From the NCBI GenBank assembly GCA_965240325.2, contig OZ251239.1:248001-312000 (forward strand): a stretch of 64,000 bases of DNA, written 5' to 3'. Positions 20,297 through 31,839 of the stretch are shown piece after piece. The DNA is from Rebecca billardiae RCC1528. Taxonomy: Eukaryota; Haptophyta. Under the pieces are notes generated by a model. The model did not search any database, had not been told where the DNA came from, and saw only the letters and a program-made list of their open reading frames with translations. The number at the start of each line of letters is the position of its first letter. Within the stretch, counting starts at the first letter, position 1. Made by a program: the position numbers and the translations under genes.

Positions 20297-23200
20297 ATGG
20301 CCGACGAGTGGTTCGACGCGGCGGAGGACTTGGAGAAGGCGGCGGCGGCGGCGCAGGGGTCGCTGGCGCCGCCGCGGCCGCTGCCGGCGCAGGCGGGGCC
20401 GAGGCGATCGCGCTCGTCTGTCAGCTTCTACGAGGAGCTCGTCGAGCCCGAGCCCACCCATCTCGGCGCGGCGGTCGAGAGCGGCTTCAGCGTGCGGCTG
20501 GTGCGGCTGCGCGCGCGCGAGGTGCGCCACGTGTTCGGCCCGCCGTCGTGCGAGCTCTTCGCGACGGTGAGCTTCCAGAACGGCCTCGCCAACGCGCGCG
20601 GCCGGCGCACGGTGGTCTTCCGCTACCGCGACGTCCTGCTGCTGCACGCGCGGCTCTTTGTGGCGCAGCCGTGGGCGTACGTGCGCTCGGGCGCGGCGCG
20701 CCGGCTGAGCCTGGTGCCCAAGTCGGCGGCGGGCCGCGCGCGCGACGTGCGGCTGGTGGAGTCGGACGTGCGCGCGCTCGTCGAGTCGCACGGCTCCTCG
20801 GCGCACGTCCTCGCCTTCCTGCGCACGTCGCGGCTCGCGCTCACGCCCGCGCACGCGCGCGCGGCGCTCGCGACGTACGCACGCGTCAACGTGCAGCACA
20901 TCGACGGCGTGCTGGAGCAGAAGCCGTGGGTGGTCGCGGCGGAGCGGCTGGGCGGCGCGTGCTCGCCCGCGTGCATCTTCCAGGGCTACCGCGGGCTGCT
21001 CACCCTCCTCGGCTTCTACGCGCTGCTCGGGCTTCTCGGGTTGCTGCTTGAGCTGCTGCTGGGTGAACCGCGCCGGCCGGGGCCCAAGGCGGCGCTGCTC
21101 GCGCTGTGCGTGCTGGCGACGGTGGTGCCGCCGTGCTACTGCCACCGCGTGGTGCTCCGGCCGAAGAAGCGCCGGCGCGGCTGGCTCTCCGCCCTCGGCG
21201 CCGCGCTCTTCCTCGGCGCCACCCTCGGGCTGCGGCTGCAGTGGGGTGCCAGCTTTGCGCGCCACGAGGCGCGCGAGCAGGCGGCCGCGGCCGCGGCCGC
21301 CCACCCGGCGGAGGGCGCGCACGGCGGCGGCGGCGGCGGCGGCGCGGAGGCGTCGCGCGCGCACGCGCTCGGCGACGCGGCGCTCACCGTCGAGGCCTTC
21401 CTCCTCTGGTCCGCCATGTTCGTCACGCCGGCGTACATGCTGTACTGGTGGATGGCCGCGCCCGCGCGCCGGCGCACGCTCTGGGTCGAGCTCCGGCCCT
21501 CGTCGATCACGCTGGCGCGGGGGCCGGACGCGCGGCGCGCGGAGCTGGTGATGCTGCTCGACTCGCACTTCGCCGCGCGCGCCGTCGAGGGCACGCCCGC
21601 CATCGAGCTCAGGAACACCATGTCCGAGCTCTCGCTCGAGCTGGGCTCGGTCGGCGCGCGCGACCAGTGGTACTCAGCCATCTGCGCGGCCGCGGCGAGC
21701 TCCGCGCGCGTGCTCGCGCGGCACGGGCACGGGGCGGGCGCGCCCGCGGGTGCGCCCGCGGCGGACGGCGCGGCGGGCGAGGCGGCGGGCGTGCCCGCCG
21801 CCCCGGCGCCCTCGCCGCCGCGCGCGCGCAGCCCCGCGCCGACCCGCCTCGGCCGCTCGGCTCGCGTGCCGAGCGGCGCGCCGCCGCTGAGCGGAGGCGC
21901 TCGGCTGAGCGGAAGCGGCGGCGCGTCGGGCGCGCGGCGGGGCGCGCAGCGCTCGCGGCGCAGCGGCGCGACGGCGGAGCAGCACTCGTCGGGCAGCGTC
22001 GACGCCGAGCTCTACGTCTCGATCGAGGACACGCCGCTCCCGCCGCTCGGCCCGAGCGGCTTTGCGCAGCACCCTCACGGCGCCTTTGCGCCTGTGCGCG
22101 CGCCGTGCGAGTGGGAGCCGCACCCGTGCGAGGAGGAGGAGGAGGAGGAGGAGGAGGAGGAGGAGGAGGAGGAGGAGGAGGAGGAGGGCGGCGGCGTGGC
22201 GGGCGCGCCGCGAGAGGACGCCGCGCCGGCCGCCACCGTCGTCGACGCTCGCTCGGGGGAGATGGGCATGGGCGGCGAGGCGCGCTCGGGCGCAGGCGCG
22301 GGCGCGAGCGCGGGCGCGGGCGCGGGCGCGGCCGGCGGCGCGGGCGCGGCCGGCGGCGCGGGCGCGGCCGGCGGCGCGGCCGAGGCCGGCGGCGGCCGAG
22401 GTGGCGCGGCGGGCGGCTGGGCACGGCGGGAGGACGGGCCGAGCCCGCGCGTCTCGGGCGCGAGCGCGCTGCCCCCGCCGCCGCGCCGCTCGCGCTCACA
22501 CACCGCCCGGCCCCGGCCCAACCCGACCGAAGCAATTTGGTTTGTCGACGGCGCGGGCTATTTTGCGGCCGTGCACGCCGCCATTGCGGCCGCGCGACAC
22601 ACGGTACTGATCGCGGACTGGTGGCTCACGCCGCACCTGTTCCTCACGCGGCCGGTGGACGGCGCGGAGCTCGACGCGCTCGAGCGCACGGCGGCGGCGC
22701 GCGCGCCCCCCGCCACCGGCGCGCCCGCCGAGCGCGCCGAGTCAGTTGACGTCGGGGAGAGTGCTGACAGCTCAGCGCTGCTCGCGCGGTGGCGCGCGCG
22801 CGCGCCGCGCCCGTCGTCGGACGACGCGAGCTCGAGCGTGGGCGCGCGCTCCTCCGCCTCGCTCGGCGGGCTGGAGGCGGGCGAGGGCGGCGGCGCGGGC
22901 ACGCGCGGCGGCGGCGCGGGCGCCGCGTGCCGCGGCTCGCCTGCCGACGCGAGCGCGGCGCGGCGCGCGGCGCGCGCGCGCGCCGCGCACGCCGGCGGCG
23001 CCGCAGCTGACGCCGACGGCGGCGGCCGCCTCGACTTGCTCCTCCAGCGGAAGGCGCGGCAGGGCGTGCACGTGTACGTGATGCTGTTCAAGGAGCTCTC
23101 CTTCGCGCTCGGCATGCGTTCCCGCTGGGTGAAGGCCTGGCTCAAGTCTCTCGACAAGCGCATCCACGTCATCCGCGACCCTGACTTCATCGCGCGCCAG

Positions 23201-25713
23201 CTCGGCCGCTGGTCGCACCACGAGAAGCTGGTCGTGGTGGACGCGGAGCTCGCGTTCGTCGGCGGGCTGGACTTGTGCTACGGGCGGTACGACACGCCCG
23301 AGCACCCGCTCTTCGACCCGGCCGGCCGCACGTTCCCCTGGCTCGACTATCACAACCTGCGCCTCGAGCCACTCGGCGACGTGGTGGCATACGCACGCGA
23401 CGTGTTGCGGCGTGACGGCAGCGCGGGCGCGGCCGCGCTGCGCGCGTGCGCGTCGCGCGAGGGCGGCGAGGCCGCGGAGGGCGGCGGCGGCGGGGGCGCG
23501 GCGGCGGCGGCGGCGGCGGCGGCGGGCGCGGAGGGCGGGCGCGCGCAGCCGCGCATGCCCTTCCACGATGTGGCGTGCGCGATCACCGGCCGCGCGGTGC
23601 TCGACGTCGCCTGGCACTTCACGCAGCGCTGGAACTACGCCGCGCGAGTGAAGGCGATGGGGGTGCCACCGCTGGTCCCTCCGGAGCGGCAGCACTCGGG
23701 GCACGCGCAAAGGCTGCTCCGCGCGGTGGCGCGCGCGACGGCGCGGCCCGAGCTGCGCGGCACGTGCAGCGTGCGCGCGTACCCCGTGAGCTGCCAGGTG
23801 CTCCGCTCCGTCGGCCGTTGGTCTGCGGGCTGCCCGACGGAGGCGTCCATTCTCACCGCCACCCTCTCACTGATTGCGGAGGCTGAGCGCTTTGTCTACC
23901 TCGAGAATCAGTTCTTCATCTCGTGCGCGCACGACGAGGCGGGCCAGGACGAGCCCACCAACCAGGCGCGCGCACACTGCCACGCCAGCGCAGCGCCGGC
24001 GCGCGCGCGCGCGCGCGCTCACCCGCCGACGTGCGCGCCCGCGCACGCTGCGATGCGCCGCTGACGGCTGCTGGCCTGCTGGCTGGCCGGTGTGCCGCGG
24101 GTGTGCGCACGCTGTCGCGCGCGCGGCGGCGCGCGCAGGTGGCTCGCGCGCTGTATGCGCGCATCATGCGCGCGGCGGCGGAGCAGAGGACGTTCCGCGT
24201 GATGGTGGTGGTGCCGCTCTTCCCCGTCGCGGGCGGGCACGCCGACCCCGAGCAGAAGTCGATGACGATCAACTTGCTGATGCACCAGCTGTACGCGACC
24301 ATCTCGCGCGGCGGTCGGTCGCTGCTCGAGCGGCTGCGCGCAGCGGGGCTCGAGCCCCGCGAGTACGTCGCTTTCTTCGGGCTGCGCACGCACGGCACGC
24401 TGAGCGCGGCGGGCGGCGGCGCGGGCGCGGGGCCGGCCTCGCCGCCCGCGGGCGCGTGCTGCGCCTCGCTCCCCTCCGCGCCCCGCGGGTTCGTCAACTA
24501 CAACGGCCCGCCGCCGGTCGTCGAGTCTGAACAGGTGTACGTGCACTCTAAGCTGATGATTACTGACGCGCGCTGCGTGCTGATTGGCTCGGCGAACATC
24601 AACGACCGCTCGCTGCTCGGGGAGCGGGACTCGGAGGTGAACGTGCTGCTGCGCGACGCGGACGAGGGGGGCGGCGGGCTCGGTGCCGCCGCGTCCGCCG
24701 CGGACGCCGCGGACGCGGCGGCCGGCGCGGCCGAGCGCGCTGGCGCGCCGCCGCCGCCGCCGCCGCGCGTCGGAGGCGGCGCGCCCAGCCTCGCGCGCAC
24801 GCTGCTCGCGCAGCTGCTCGTGGAGCACCTCGGGCTGGAGCGCGCGCCGGCGGAGCTGCGCGACGAGATCCTGCGCGACCCGGCGGGCGAGCGCGCGTGG
24901 GCGTCGGTCCGCGCCATCGCCGCGTCCAACACGCGCCTCTTTGACCGCGCGTTCCGCTGCGTGCCGATGGATGATGTGACGTCGTTCGCGCAGCTCGACG
25001 CGCTGCGGAGGGGGCGGCTGGGCGCGTCGGCGAGGCCCGCGGGCGGCGGCGCCGGGCGCGGGTGCTCGGGCTCGGGCACGCCCTCACTCAACTCCAGGCG
25101 CTCGTTCGGCTCGTCACTCTCTCAGACCGGGCGGGGCATGCTCCGCTCACTCGACACGGCGGCGCTGCGGCTCGCGCCTGCGCTGCTGCAGCAGCCCGAG
25201 CCGCGCGCCGCGGCGGCGCTCGGGTCCGAGTCGAGCGGCGGCGCGCCGGGGCCGCTGCGCCCGGCCGGGAGCGTGGCGCGCTGCTCGGCGCTCACGCTGC
25301 CCTCCGTGTACTCCTCCGAGGCCGAGCACTCCGACCGCTCGGTCGTGCCCGACGCCGCGGCGCTCGGCGCAGCCGGCGCGCTCCGCCCCCGCGCCGCCGA
25401 TGCCGACGCGGCGAGCGCGCAGCCGCCGCGCTCGCTCGCGCACGGCGTCGCCGAGGAGGCGGTGGACGAGCCGGACCCGCTGGGTGGGCTGGCGCCGGCG
25501 CTCGCCGACGTGGGCGACGCGTCGCTGCGGATGGACTACGCCGCGACCGCGCTCGGGCAGCACCTCAACGCCGCGGCGGCCGTGGACGTGTCGATGCTCG
25601 AGCTCGTGCAGGGCCACCTATGCGAGCTGCCGCTCGACTTCCTGCGCGACGAGCAGCTGCAGCCCGAGCACCCGAACAGCCTGATGCGCGAGCTCATCGA
25701 GACGGTGCAGTAG
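20297..25713 (+). CDS. Phospholipase D, PLD-zeta-like (PX-like, membrane helices, PH-like, two HKD motifs)
   Basis: Hydrolyses phosphatidylcholine-type lipids to phosphatidic acid (family knowledge). Two exons, 20297-23965 and 24139-25713, give about 1,747 residues. Residues ~60-190 are PX-like (FSVRLVRLR, then FRYRDVLLLHARL). Residues ~230-390 hold several hydrophobic helices. Residues ~394-465 are PH-like (WVELRPSSITLARG, QWYSAI). HKD1 HHEKLVVVD has its catalytic His at residue 975, and HKD2 HSKLMITD starts at residue 1359, followed by GSANINDRS. YLENQFFISCA is also present. The junction PTNQ-VARALYARIM matches the equivalent stretch in plant PLD-zeta. Low-complexity inserts include a run of about 20 Glu and Gly/Ala repeats. 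Both catalytic motifs are intact, so the enzyme should be active. Confidence 0.9.
22129..22187 (+). repeat. (GAG)n microsatellite encoding poly-Glu in the PLD gene
   Basis: About 19-20 GAG codons in frame between the PH-like region and the first HKD half, followed by GGC/GCG-rich Gly-Ala repeats to about 22390. Confidence 0.9.
23966..24138 (+). other. Intron of the PLD gene with GC-AG borders
   Basis: The exon ends ACC-AAC-CAG, the intron starts GCGCGC and ends GCGCGCAG, and the next exon starts GTG-GCT-CGC. Phase 0, 173 nt, with a stop in frame inside. No GT donor gives the conserved protein junction. Confidence 0.8.
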
Positions 25714-26276
25714 GCTGTAGGGCGGCGGAGCCGGGCCGGGCGGCCGTAGCACGTCCGTTTGGTGCGGGTAAAAATGTGCGCGGAAATCAAGCCGCATCAT
25801 ATTTTTTGAATGGGGTCGGAATTGAGTTGTCGTTCTCGAAGCTGCCTTTCCGCGATTGACTCCCAAAGCTTCCCGCTGCACTGATGAATAGGTGGTGTCA
25901 AACCAACTACCCAGATGCAATCAATCGTCGATATGTGGGCCCTCTCACGATCGTAGGGACTGAAATAGCGACCGTACTCACATATGGACATTTTCGGCCT
26001 GCGCCGATCGCAGCGACTCCAGAAGCCACCGATGAAGCTCGAATCATGTGAACAGAACGACAGAGTGGTCGCCAGGCGCCCTATGGGAATGTAAGAACCT
26101 CATTAAACTTTACCCGCCTATTTCGTCGATATGCGACGTCACCGCGCGTGCGTCGTCTTCGCGGCTGAACCAGATCTCGGAGATCATCAGGGGATCGAGC
26201 CCAGACGAGCGAGAGCGCCTTTCGCGCGGAGGGTTGGCACGGCACGCCCCCCTCTAAGCTCGGCGCGCGCCGAGCC
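25714..26276. other. Intergenic, AT-richer spacer
   Basis: Between the PLD stop and the next gene start. No ORF of note. It is noticeably less GC-rich than both flanking genes and must carry the terminator of one and the promoter of the other. Confidence 0.6.
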
Positions 26277-29200
26277 ATGAGGGAGGACTTCCTCGTCATC
26301 TGCGACCCGGGTCCCGACCCAGATGACGTGAAAGGTGCGCCCCGCGCGCGCGGCGCGTGCGATCGCCGGGCCGCGCGCCGCCGTCTCGCTGAGCTCGCTC
26401 ACTCGCTTCCCCCGCGCGCCGCCGTGCCGTCCACGCGCCGCGGCTCGCGAACGCGCGCGTGCAGTCATCGTCACACTGGGTGTGCTACACAAGCAGCGCG
26501 CGGTGCGGCTGCGTGGCGTGATCGCGAACGGGAGCCAGGCGCCCGAGGACCGCGCCGCGCTCGCGGCGTGCGTGCTCACGCACGTCGGCGTCACCGGCGT
26601 CCCGGTCGGCGTGGGCGCGTGCGGCCCGGCCTACGAGGCCAAGCCGCACGAGTTCGCGCTGGAGGGGTACGAGGCGGTGAACCGCGCGGCGCGGCTGGTG
26701 GACGGCGCGCAGCTGCTCATGCGCCTGCTCCGCTCGGCGCGGCCGCGCTCGCTCACCGTCCTGTGCATCTCCTCGCTGCGCGACCTCGCGGACGCGATCG
26801 CGTCTGACCCCGAGCTCGTGCGGCGCGCGGTGTGCCGCGTGGGCGTGCAGGGCGGGCTGGAGCGCGACGCGTCGAGCCAGTCGGGCTGGGCGCCGGACAC
26901 GGCGCAGAACAACGTGTACGACATGGACGCGGCGCGCACCGTGTACGACTTCTGCCTGCTGCGCGCCGTGCCGCTCACGGTCGTGTCGCGCGACTGCGTG
27001 CCGCTGCTGCCGATGCAGCTGGCGCGCTCGTTCGCGCAGCGCACGCACTCGCCCGTGCTGCGGTACCTGGCGGACGCGCAGTTCCTCGGGCTGGAGGGGC
27101 TGTGGCAGAAGCTCTGCGCCGGCCAGCTCCCCGCGCGCTGCACCAAGCAGTGGTTCTTCCAGACCTTCTGCGGCGTCTCCGCCGAGCACTTCTCGCGGCG
27201 CCGGTACGAGCTGCTCGGGCCCGACGCGTCGATTCTGCACCACCTCAACGGTTTCGTCAAGCCGTATGACGTGGTGGCGCTGATGGCGGTGCTGCCGCAG
27301 ACGCGCGCGCACGTGCTCCCCGAGGGCGCTGCGTTCCACAGCGCCGCGCACCCCGCCGCCGCCTCGCGCACGCCGCCGCTCATGTCGATCTCGCTGCCGA
27401 TCTCGCCGGCGCGCGCGCTGCGTCTCTCGTGTGCCTCGCGCTCAGCGACCGGTGCGCTCGAGCTGGGCGTGGACGGCGGCGCGGAGGCGCCGCCGGTGCC
27501 GCCGCGCGGGATGGGCTGCGGCTCGAGCGCGCCGACGCTCGGCGGCTACCTCTCCCCCTCGCCCTGCCCCTCCACCGCCGCCACCTCCAGCTGCAGCGCC
27601 TCGCTGAGCGCGTCGGCCAACGCGTCCGGCCGGCCGAGCCCGCCGCCGCGCCGCCGCGGCTCGCGCACCGCCGACCTGCCGCCGCTCGGCGCGGGGCTGG
27701 AGTCGGCGGCGCCGCCCGTGCTCGAGGCGCAGCCGAGCGGCGGCAGCAGCACCGTCGGCGGCGCCGCCGCCGCGGGCGCCGCGCTCGACGAGCGCCACTG
27801 GCTGCTGCTGGACCCGCGCCACTGTGTGCCAGAGTCGATGGTACTTGTTTTACTCCGGGATATCTACCATGCGGTTTCGTTCGCCGGCGCGCCGGCGGCG
27901 CCGGGCGAGCGGCGGCGGCGGCGCGGCGAGGCGCGCGGCGCGGGGCGCGCGCATACGCCGCCCCGCGCGCGCATCGGCGAGACCGCCTTCCGCTCGGCGC
28001 GCGTCGCCTCGGCGGGCGGCGCGCACGCCGCGTTCGCGGCATGCCACGAGCTGCTGGGCACGCAGCGCACGTCCGGCGGCACGCTGACCGACCTGCAGAT
28101 CTGCGCGCTGCTCGAGGCGGCGCTCTCGCAGGCGCGGCGCGCGCAGAAGCGGCTGGCGGACGCGGCGGTGAGCGTCGGCGCCATTCTTTTCCTCCTCGCC
28201 ACCGCCGCCGCCATCGCCGACCAGGCCGTCGCCGCGCGCCGGCTCGCGAGCGCGCGCGCCGGCGCCGCCGAGATTGTGCATCTCGAGATCGCGCATCTCG
28301 CGCGCGCGCCCTTCTACGCGCTGCCCGCGGTGCTCGGGCTGCAGATCGTCCTCGTGGCGATGCCGCCGTCGGACGCGGCGCAGAGCCTTGCGCGCGCGGC
28401 GTGCGTCAGCGTCGGCGCGGCGGGCGCCACTTCCTGTGCGCTCGGCGCGTGGGCGATGAGCACGCGCCTGGGGCTCCACCGCAGCGCCTACTCGGCGGCC
28501 GTGCTGGCGCTCGCGGGCGGCCAGCTCGCGCTCGCGGCGTGCGTGCTCGCGTCGCTCGGCGCGCACTCGGCGCGGCTGTGGGCCCGGACGCACGAGCTGC
28601 TCGGCAGCCTGTGGCGCCACGTCGCCGCCGCCATCTTCGCCTTCGCCCTCCCGAGCGCCGCCATCTTCGCCGTCGTCGCCGCGGCGCAGGCTGCTGGGCT
28701 GCACGGCGCCGCGCCGCGCCGCGCGCTGCTGATCGCCGACCTTGGGGCGTGCGCGCTGCTCGCCGTCGCCGGCGCGCTGATGCTCAGCTCGGGGCGGCGC
28801 GCCGCGCTGCAGTCGTGGGTCGCGCGCAGGATCGGCGCGCGCGGCGAGCTCGCCGCGCTCGCGCCGCTGATTGGCTTCGGCTCGGACGAGGCCGTTGACG
28901 TGGCGGGTCTTGTCGGCCACGCGCGGCACGCGCTGTGCGGCGTGCGGCTGCGCCGCGGCTGCGAGGGCGAGCTGCGGCGCTGGTTCGGCGCGGACGGGGG
29001 CGTGGGCGCGGAGGGCGGCGGACGGGACGGGCGGCGGCGCGTCGGCTCGCCCGCGCGCGCGCGCGTCGGCGCCGCCGCTGCCGCCGTGCCCACCTCGCCG
29101 CAGCGCTCGCGCGTGGGTAGCGGCGGCGCCGACGCGCGCGGCGGCGCCATCGCCAACGCGGCTTGCGGCTACACCTGCCGCGTGCCGCCGCGGCCGGCGC

Positions 29201-30038
29201 ACGCGGGGCAGACGACGCCGCTGGCGACGTCGGCGAGCGGCACGCCGGGCGGCGCGACGCCGGCCAGCCTGGGCACACCCGCGTGCTCCACGCCCGCGCA
29301 GCGCTCTCGCTCGCCGAGCACGGGGCCCTGCAGCCGGCAGCCGTCCTGCCCCGCCAGCCGGACTCCCTCCGGGCCCAACTCCCGGCGTGGCTCCTACGGG
29401 ACGGTGCCGGCCGCGAGCGCCGTGGGCGCGCTCGGCCGCACGCGCGAGGAGGGCGAGGGCAGCGGCTCCAAGGCTTGCTCTCGTAAATCTTCGCGCTCGA
29501 GCAGCCTCTCAGGGGCGTCCACCATCGTGGGCGAGGCGATCGCCAAGATGCGCTCCTCCGCCAAGCTGCCCGGGTACGGCCGGCCAGCGGCGGCGCGCGG
29601 GCGAGCCGGCGGCGCGGCGGGCGCGGAGGAGGCGCTCGGCACGGACGAGGAGGGCGGCGCCGAGCGCGACGATGCGGAGGGGGACGCTGGCCGGGCGGAG
29701 CGAGGCGCGCCGCGCGCGCGCGTGCGCGTGCGCTCGCCCACGCGCGTGAGCACGCTCAAGAGCCGCATGTCCGCGCCCGCCCGGCTGCGCGCCACGCGCG
29801 GCACGGCGTCCGACGCGAGCCCCGAGCGGCCGGCCAACGGCGCGGCCGGCGGCGCGCGCGCGGACGCGGCCGCGGGAGTGCGCCCTGGCGGCGGCGGCGC
29901 AATGCACCCTTGTGCCTCCATGCCAGCAAGCATGGGCCGCGGCCGCGCGAGCGCCGCGGCCGGCGCCGCGCCGCCGCCCGACCCGTCGGGCACGCTGCCC
30001 GTGAGCGGCAGCTCCATCTTCGAGGCGTTCCGCTCGCT

Positions 30039-30069
<31 letters not shown>

Positions 30070-31224
30070 AGCGTTGGCAGCGGGCGCAGCTCGGCGCAGC
30101 TGCTCTCGCCGGGCGGCGGCGGCCGCGCGCCGCGCGGCCGCGAGGGCGTCGACTGGCGCGACCAGCTCCCGCGCGTGGACGCATTCGTCGTGCACTCGGA
30201 GGCGGACGACGGCGGCGCCAAGGCGGCCGCGCTCGCCGGGTGGTCCCGCGCGTTCCGCGCGCGCGAGGGGCGCTCGCCCGTCGTGTGGCTCGACGCGGCG
30301 TGCGCGCCCGACGGCCTTCCGCCGCACCGGCTGCTTGCGTACACGCCTGTGTTTCTCGCACGCAGTCGCTCGCTGCTGCTGCTCTGCGGGCCTCAGATCG
30401 TGGACTCGCTCTGGCCGGTGGCGCAGCTGTACTGCTGGCACGCGATGGGCGGCAGCTACCGCCACGTGGAGGTGCAGGTGATCGGCGGCGACGCGGCGAC
30501 GCGGCTCGAGGCGGTGGCGGCGCTGGACGCATTTCACGTCGCCATCGCACGCGCATCACCGCTCGCGGCGTGGGGCGGCGGCGGGTGGCACGGCGCGGGC
30601 GCGCTCGGCGGCGGCAGCGGCTCACGCTGCAGCCGGCTCAGCCATGAGCAGCGCAGCAGCGTCAGCAGCGCCGGCAGCAGCTTCCGAGGCGCCTCGCGCC
30701 TCTCCCGCAATCTCGCCAAGGCGCGCCGCCGGCTCGCGCACGCGGTCGAGCTCTCGGGCGCGCAGCTCTTCAACGAGCTCGTCCGCGAGTACGTGCCCGT
30801 GGTGCGCGCGGCCGCCGGCGCAACCGACGACGACGCGGCGGACGGCGAGACGGACACGGACACGTGCCGCGACGACGACACGCCCTTCGACACGGAGCTC
30901 GACGACGACGACCTGTCGATGTGCGACGAGGACGACCTGCTCGACGAGCTCGACGGCGACGCGTACGCGCGCAACACCGAGCGCGATCTCGAGATGCAGC
31001 AGATGGACGCAGTGATTGACGTGCGCGTCGGAGTCGTGCGGTCGGCGTGCGTGCCGCTGCCGAGCACGGCGCGCGCCTCAGCGCCGCTGCCGCCGAGGCA
31101 TCCTGGGCCGATCAGCAGGGAGCGCCCTGAGCCCTGGTCGGCGAGCCTCCCGGGGTCGAGCGAGCCGCCAGTGTCGTCGATCACGCGCGCCGCGTACTCG
31201 CGTCATCCGCAGGCAGCAACATGA
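26277..31224 (+). CDS. Nucleoside hydrolase-like / multi-pass membrane / TIR-like fusion, paralogue B (complete)
   Basis: Exons 26277-26334 and 26465-31224 give about 1,605 residues. The intron is GT-AG, 130 nt, phase 1. The nucleoside-hydrolase-like part (1-300) has DPGPDPDDV at 10-18, GGLERD at 149, N168/N169 with D172, and KPYDVVALM with D288, so all expected metal/ribose positions are filled. A block ending ADAQFLGLEGLWQKLCAGQ is almost unchanged between the paralogues. Then come a Ser/Pro-rich linker, about six hydrophobic helices (590-815), a long disordered Arg/Ser/Gly linker, and a TIR/HET-like domain (~1255-1400) with VDAFVVHSEADD, PVVWLDAACA and LLLLCGPQIVDSLWP. An acidic Asp-rich tail (about 1470-1545) follows. 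The usual SHSW is VHSE here. Likely a membrane protein. Enzymatic activity of the TIR-like part is unproven. Confidence 0.85.
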
Positions 31225-31634
31225 ATGAGTGGGCTGCCGCAGCGTTCGGACTTCGGGCGCGTTCTGATGCGCCTGATGGCTGATTCAGTGATTGGCATCG
31301 GAAAACGACAGGCCAGGGTACGGACGGCCCGCGCGCGTTCAAGGCCGTTCGCCCAGGGTTCGGAATGGCGGGTGGGGGGCCAGATCATCTTCCGGCCAGC
31401 TTGTTCGTCGCCATGGTGCCGACGACCGGCGCTCGTGTCGAGGCCTTGTCGAGCATGGCGGCAGGCATCGTCAATGTATGCGCGACTGCTAGTAGTAGTA
31501 TATTTGTAGTATAGCTTAGTAGTATTAGCTGACTGGAGATCGCGGCATCTCTGAAACGTGGCCTGTTGCAAATTGAATAAATACCAACAAATATGTGACG
31601 GCGACATCCCAGTGGGAATCCGCGTGACGCCCGG

Positions 31635-31775
31635 TTGGATGCAGAGTGTTCTCGACGAGGATGGCGTCTGGACCGCGGGGAACGCGATCGCTGCACCCCT
31701 GAGGTTGTCGTGAGTGCAGCAATCCACTTGCGCCAGGCTGGGGCGTGACCTACGTCGAGAACACTCTGCATCCAA
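31635..31775. repeat. 141-bp inverted-repeat (MITE-like) unit
   Basis: Perfect 23-bp inverted ends beginning TTGGATGCAGAGTGTTCTCG (31635-31657 and complement at 31753-31775) enclose about 95 bp. No target-site duplication is obvious. Confidence 0.7.
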
Positions 31776-31839
31776 GTGGGCACCCCCTCATGTCCAAGCA
31801 GAAGCAGAAGCTCTCCGCGCGCGGTCGACGCGGCAAGAA

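Noticed and set aside
21106-22749. Plus-strand ORF of 547 codons overlapping the PLD gene
   Set aside because: Out-of-frame shadow of the GC-rich PLD exon.
22772-23710. Minus-strand ORF of 312 codons
   Set aside because: Mirror of the PLD catalytic region, a GC-driven open frame.
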